A stretch of 48,156 bases of DNA from Mycobacterium asiaticum (GTDB lineage Bacteria; Actinomycetota; Actinomycetes; Mycobacteriales; Mycobacteriaceae), in assembly GCF_001673365.1 (NCBI RefSeq), contig NZ_LZLS01000155.1, forward strand, positions 1-48,156, read 5' to 3'. Positions 45,167-48,156 of this stretch are shown here, piece by piece. Position numbers and translations under genes: made by a program. The number at the start of each line of letters is the position of its first letter. The first letter of the stretch is position 1. The notes under the pieces are model-generated. The model was not told the origin of the DNA. It was given only the letters and a program-made list of their open reading frames with translations, and searched no databases.

Positions 45167-45667
45167 GTGGCCGACTCTCAGAAGCGCGACCCCATCGCCG
45201 CGGCGCGGGTCAACTGGGAGCGCGCCGGGTGGGGGGACGTCTCGCAAGGCATGGTCGCGGTGACGTCGGTGATGCGCGCGCATCAAATCCTGCTGGCGCG
45301 CGTCGAGACGGCGCTGCGTCCCTACGATTTGAGCTTCTCGCGATACGAGTTGTTGCGGCTGTTGGCGTTCAGTCGGAGCGGGGCGCTGCCCATCACCAAA
45401 GCCTCGGACCGCTTACAAGTGCACGTCACCAGCGTCACCCATGCGATCCGGCGCCTGGAGGCCGACGGTCTGGTGCGTCGGGTGCCACATCCCACCGACG
45501 GACGCACGACGCTGGTGGAAATCACCGACCTCGGCCGATCCACCGTCGAGGACGCCACGGTCACGCTCAACGAGCAGGTGTTCGCCGACATCGGGATGGC
45601 CGCCGACCAGTCGCAGGCGCTGGTGTCGTCAATCGAGACGTTGCGGCGCAACGCGGGCGACTTTTGA
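45167..45667 (+). CDS. MarR-family transcriptional regulator
   Basis: A 166-residue protein starting at GTG (ADSQKRDPIAAARVNWERAG), with a winged helix in ITKASDRLQVHVTSVTHAIRRL and the wing VPHPTDGRTTLVEITDLG. It resembles M. tuberculosis Rv0737, also after rslA. An AAGAAGGGG site precedes it. Its signal and targets are unknown. It ends seven bases from the convergent PGRS gene. Confidence 0.9.
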   Translation: MADSQKRDPIAAARVNWERAGWGDVSQGMVAVTSVMRAHQILLARVETALRPYDLSFSRYELLRLLAFSRSGALPITKASDRLQVHVTSVTHAIRRLEADGLVRRVPHPTDGRTTLVEITDLGRSTVEDATVTLNEQVFADIGMAADQSQALVSSIETLRRNAGDF

Positions 45668-45674
45668 TTTCAGG

Positions 45675-48156
45675 TCAGGGCGATCCCTTGGAGCCGGGTC
45701 CACCCGGGGAACCGGCGCTTCCGCCGGCACCGCCGCTGCCTCCGAGGCCGCCCTTGGCGTCGATCAGGCTTGCGATCGCGTTTCCGCCGTCTCCACCCCT
45801 GCCGCCGTTGGCCGTGGTCCCCAGGCCGTCGCCACCGTTGCCGCCCATGCCGCCCTCGGCTTGAGCCAGCAAAGCGCTCGCACCATCCGCGAAGCCACCG
45901 AGTCCGCCCACGCCGCCGCCGGTATCGCCGTCGCCGCCCCTGCCGCCGATACCACCGATGGCGGTGGCGGTAGATCCGGGGTTGCTGATGACCGCCGTTC
46001 CGCCGCCACCACCGGACCCTCCTGCGCTGCCGACGCCGAGACCACCGGTGCCGCCTTGGCCGCCCCTGGCGTTCCCGATCCCGTAATTTTGTGCCGCTCC
46101 GCCGAGACCACCGGTGCCGCCGGTGCCACCGGTCCCGGAGCCCCCGTCCCCGCCGGTGCCGCCGACAGCCTCGCCTTTGGATGCGGCGCTCAGGATGGTC
46201 GCGCCGCCACCTCGGCCACCCTCCCCGCCGGTGGCGCCGCCGCCGCCCGCGCCACCCTCGGCGCCGATGACATGCACGGTCGAGGCGTCGTTATCGACGG
46301 TCCCCGCGCCACCCCACCCACCAGCGCCACCCGTGCCGGTGCTGCCCTGTCCGCCGGCACCACCCTTACCGGCAAAGACGGCGCCGGTTCCGGTGGTCGA
46401 CGCGTTGCCGCCGTTTCCGCCGGCCCCACCCGTGCTGCCACTGCCGCCTGTGCCGCCCTGCCCGGCAGTGGCGGTCCCCTTCGAGGCCAGGTTGTACGTA
46501 TACGCCTCACCGCCGGTGCCACCGGTACCGCCGGTGCCGGGACCTGCGGCACCCTTTCCGCCGCCCCCGCCGGTGGCGTCGCCGACGCCGAAGTTGCGGG
46601 CGATCCCCCCGTACCCGCCATGGCCACCGATCGCTCCGCCGTCGCCGCCCGCGCCGGCAACCGCTTTTCCGGTTCCATAGTTATCCGCTCCGCCACCGGT
46701 CCCGCCCGTTCCGCCGATGCCCGCGGCGCTGCCTGATCCACCCGCTCCGCCTGCGCCGCCGACGGCCTGACCGGTACTGGTTGTCGCAAAACCGCCATCG
46801 CCGCCATTGCCGCCGGTGCCGCTGTTTCCTGTGCCGCCCTTCCCGCCGGCGCCCGAGGTCGCAGTTCCGGTGCCAGCAACGTCCGCGTTGCCACCCTTCC
46901 CGCCCGCGCCGCCAGCGGTTCCCGCACCGCCGAGCCCGCCGTCACCGCCAGTGGCGTCGGCATCTGACAGAGCGCTGAACGTATACCCTTCGCCGCCGGT
47001 CCCGCCAGCCCCGCCGACGGCGGTGGTGCCGCCGGCGGCCCCGTCCCCGCCCTTGCCGCCAATTGCGTTTCCGGTGCCCCTGCTTTCTGCGCGGCCGCCA
47101 CTACCACCGTTGCCGGGCGCCCCGGCGCCGCCGTCGCCGCCGGTCCCGCCCGCGACGCCGGCGCCGTAGTGGGTGGCGCCGCCGCCATCTCCGCCGACCC
47201 CCCCGTCCCCGCCGGTGCCAGTACCGCCCAGCCCGCCGGTGCCGCCGACGGCGGCGACGGTCGACGTGTCGCGGTCGATGAACGCACTGCCGCCGGCGCC
47301 CCCAGCGCCGCCGACGCCGCCGTCCCCACCCGCACCGCCCGTGCCGGCTGTGAAGGTGCCGGCGCCTCGGTAGGCGACGTAGCCGCCGCGCCCACCAGCG
47401 CCGCCCGCCGCTCCGCCATCGCCGCCCGCACCGCCCTTCCCGCCGGCCGCGGCTGCCACCGAGGTCACGTTCGCCACGTCAACGTCGCCGCCGTCGCCGC
47501 CAGCCCCGCTCGTGCCGGATGCGCCCGCATCGAGGCCGTCGGCGCCTTGACCACCAGTTGTTGCTCCCGTTCCATGATTGATGGCCCGACCGCCGTTGCC
47601 GCCCACCCCGGCAGCACCGCTACCGGTGGTGTGGCCGGCTATCCCGCCCTCGCCGCCGGTCGCGGTTGCGGCAGAGGCATTGTGCCCAACGAAGCCCACA
47701 CCGCCCGCCCCACCGTTGCCGCCGTCCGTGGTGCCGGTGCCGCCGACGCCGCCCTTGCCGCCGGTCGCACTGCCGGTGCCGTCGCCCCATTGCTGGGCGT
47801 CACCGCCCGCGCCGCCGTTGCCGCCATGCCCATCGGTACCGATGCCGCCGTCGCCGCCCTTCCCGCCGACTGCGTGACCGTTTCGATAGTCCTCCGACAA
47901 ACCGCCGGTGCCGCCGTCACCGCCAAAGACGCCGTTCCCACCCTTGCCGCCGTTGCCGCCGACGCCCGCATTGCCGAAGGCGCCGCCAGTGCCTCCGGTG
48001 CCGGCAACGCCTCCCGCGCCGGCGGTCCCGCCGTTGCCATTGGTGCCGCCGTTACCGGCGCCGCCATTTCCACCTGTGCCGCCCTTGCCGCCCTGGCTGC
48101 CCGGGGTGCCTATGCCGGAGAGGATCTCCGGGACGCCGTCCCTACCGTTGCCACCG
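45675..48156 (-). CDS. PGRS (glycine-rich) protein, C-terminal part; gene runs off the window
   Basis: The frame stays open on the minus strand from the window edge to a TGA at 45675-45677, so about 826 residues are present and the N-terminus (possibly a PE domain) lies outside. It is built almost wholly of GGx triplets as in PE_PGRS proteins. Short non-glycine inserts punctuate it in two alternating types: GTGxA-type (NYGTGKAV, NHGTGATT, NYGIGNAR) and Thr/Ala-rich (YTFSALSDADAT, ILSAASKGEAV, VISNPGSTATA). Each unit spans 29-36 residues. No C-terminal enzymatic domain is seen; it ends GSKGSP. Confidence 0.85.
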   Translation of the reverse strand, partial: GGNGRDGVPEILSGIGTPGSQGGKGGTGGNGGAGNGGTNGNGGTAGAGGVAGTGGTGGAFGNAGVGGNGGKGGNGVFGGDGGTGGLSEDYRNGHAVGGKGGDGGIGTDGHGGNGGAGGDAQQWGDGTGSATGGKGGVGGTGTTDGGNGGAGGVGFVGHNASAATATGGEGGIAGHTTGSGAAGVGGNGGRAINHGTGATTGGQGADGLDAGASGTSGAGGDGGDVDVANVTSVAAAAGGKGGAGGDGGAAGGAGGRGGYVAYRGAGTFTAGTGGAGGDGGVGGAGGAGGSAFIDRDTSTVAAVGGTGGLGGTGTGGDGGVGGDGGGATHYGAGVAGGTGGDGGAGAPGNGGSGGRAESRGTGNAIGGKGGDGAAGGTTAVGGAGGTGGEGYTFSALSDADATGGDGGLGGAGTAGGAGGKGGNADVAGTGTATSGAGGKGGTGNSGTGGNGGDGGFATTSTGQAVGGAGGAGGSGSAAGIGGTGGTGGGADNYGTGKAVAGAGGDGGAIGGHGGYGGIARNFGVGDATGGGGGKGAAGPGTGGTGGTGGEAYTYNLASKGTATAGQGGTGGSGSTGGAGGNGGNASTTGTGAVFAGKGGAGGQGSTGTGGAGGWGGAGTVDNDASTVHVIGAEGGAGGGGATGGEGGRGGGATILSAASKGEAVGGTGGDGGSGTGGTGGTGGLGGAAQNYGIGNARGGQGGTGGLGVGSAGGSGGGGGTAVISNPGSTATAIGGIGGRGGDGDTGGGVGGLGGFADGASALLAQAEGGMGGNGGDGLGTTANGGRGGDGGNAIASLIDAKGGLGGSGGAGGSAGSPGGPGSKGSP

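Noticed and set aside
45441..46736. Long plus-strand Ala/Thr/Gly-rich frame over the MarR end and PGRS region
   Set aside because: It is a shadow of the glycine-rich gene on the minus strand, whose GGC periodicity leaves stops absent in other frames.
46114..47373. Plus-strand proline-rich frames (PPVPP-type)
   Set aside because: These are antisense to the GGx repeats: proline codons are the complement of glycine codons. No start signals were seen.
45675..48156. CRISPR-like or tandem DNA repeat
   Set aside because: The repetition is a protein-level GGx pattern with variable spacing; there are no identical direct repeats separated by unique spacers.

Overview
The window is a high-GC actinobacterial chromosome segment from a Mycobacterium, probably a slow-growing non-tuberculous species. 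The evidence is the gene order, close protein resemblance to M. tuberculosis genes recalled from memory, many leaderless starts, a PGRS (GGX-repeat) protein and a MIRU-like element. From memory the backbone is syntenic with M. tuberculosis Rv0700-Rv0737, with several extra genes inserted. No tRNA, rRNA, IS element, prophage or CRISPR was recognised.

Layout. (1) 1-489 is a leader and promoter region. (2) 490-6059 is the S10 ribosomal operon: rpsJ-rplC-rplD-rplW-rplB-rpsS-rplV-rpsC-rplP-rpmC-rpsQ. A strong bidirectional hairpin closes it. (3) 6114-16370 is an accessory island inside the ribosomal superoperon. It holds a divergent TetR/MpaB-like oxygenase pair with a clear operator, the sulfatase AtsA with its formylglycine-generating enzyme, a lipoprotein gene between those two, and three DUF4436-type membrane paralogues. 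A phosphate-binding lipoprotein gene (PstS family) on the opposite strand interrupts the paralogues. (4) 16624-20818 is the spc part: rplN-rplX-rplE-rpsZ-rpsH-rplF-rplR-rpsE-rpmD-rplO, with its own promoter, a MIRU-like element before rpsH and a terminal hairpin.

(5) 20887-35509 is a mixed metabolic and regulatory region. It contains a luciferase-like oxidoreductase, the protease SppA, an LCM-type methyltransferase, an SDR/zinc-dehydrogenase pair, a VapBC toxin-antitoxin module, a second methyltransferase divergent from an AraC regulator, a TetR-P450 operon with a 32-bp palindromic operator, a metallo-hydrolase, the sugar genes fucA-serA2 and xylB, and a GyrA-like/GNAT fusion. (6) 35735-38855 is a two-gene operon of an alpha-dioxygenase/cyclooxygenase-like haem protein and a cytochrome P450. 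This is a split version of the dioxygenase-P450 arrangement that makes oxylipins in fungi. Two LCM methyltransferases lie tail-to-tail with it. (7) 41008-45667 holds secY-adk-mapA, then the ECF sigma factor sigL with its anti-sigma factor rslA, and a MarR regulator. (8) From 45675 to the right edge runs the C-terminal part of a large PGRS protein on the minus strand.

How the parts work together. The ribosomal blocks, secY, adk and mapA are the conserved core for protein synthesis, secretion and N-terminal methionine removal. AtsA depends on the neighbouring formylglycine-generating enzyme for its catalytic residue. SigL/RslA form a sigma/anti-sigma pair whose promoter matches the SigL consensus, which suggests autoregulation. 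At least eight accessory genes carry a TANNNT -10 hexamer 6-8 nt before the start codon, the signature of leaderless mRNAs, whereas the ribosomal genes use Shine-Dalgarno sites.
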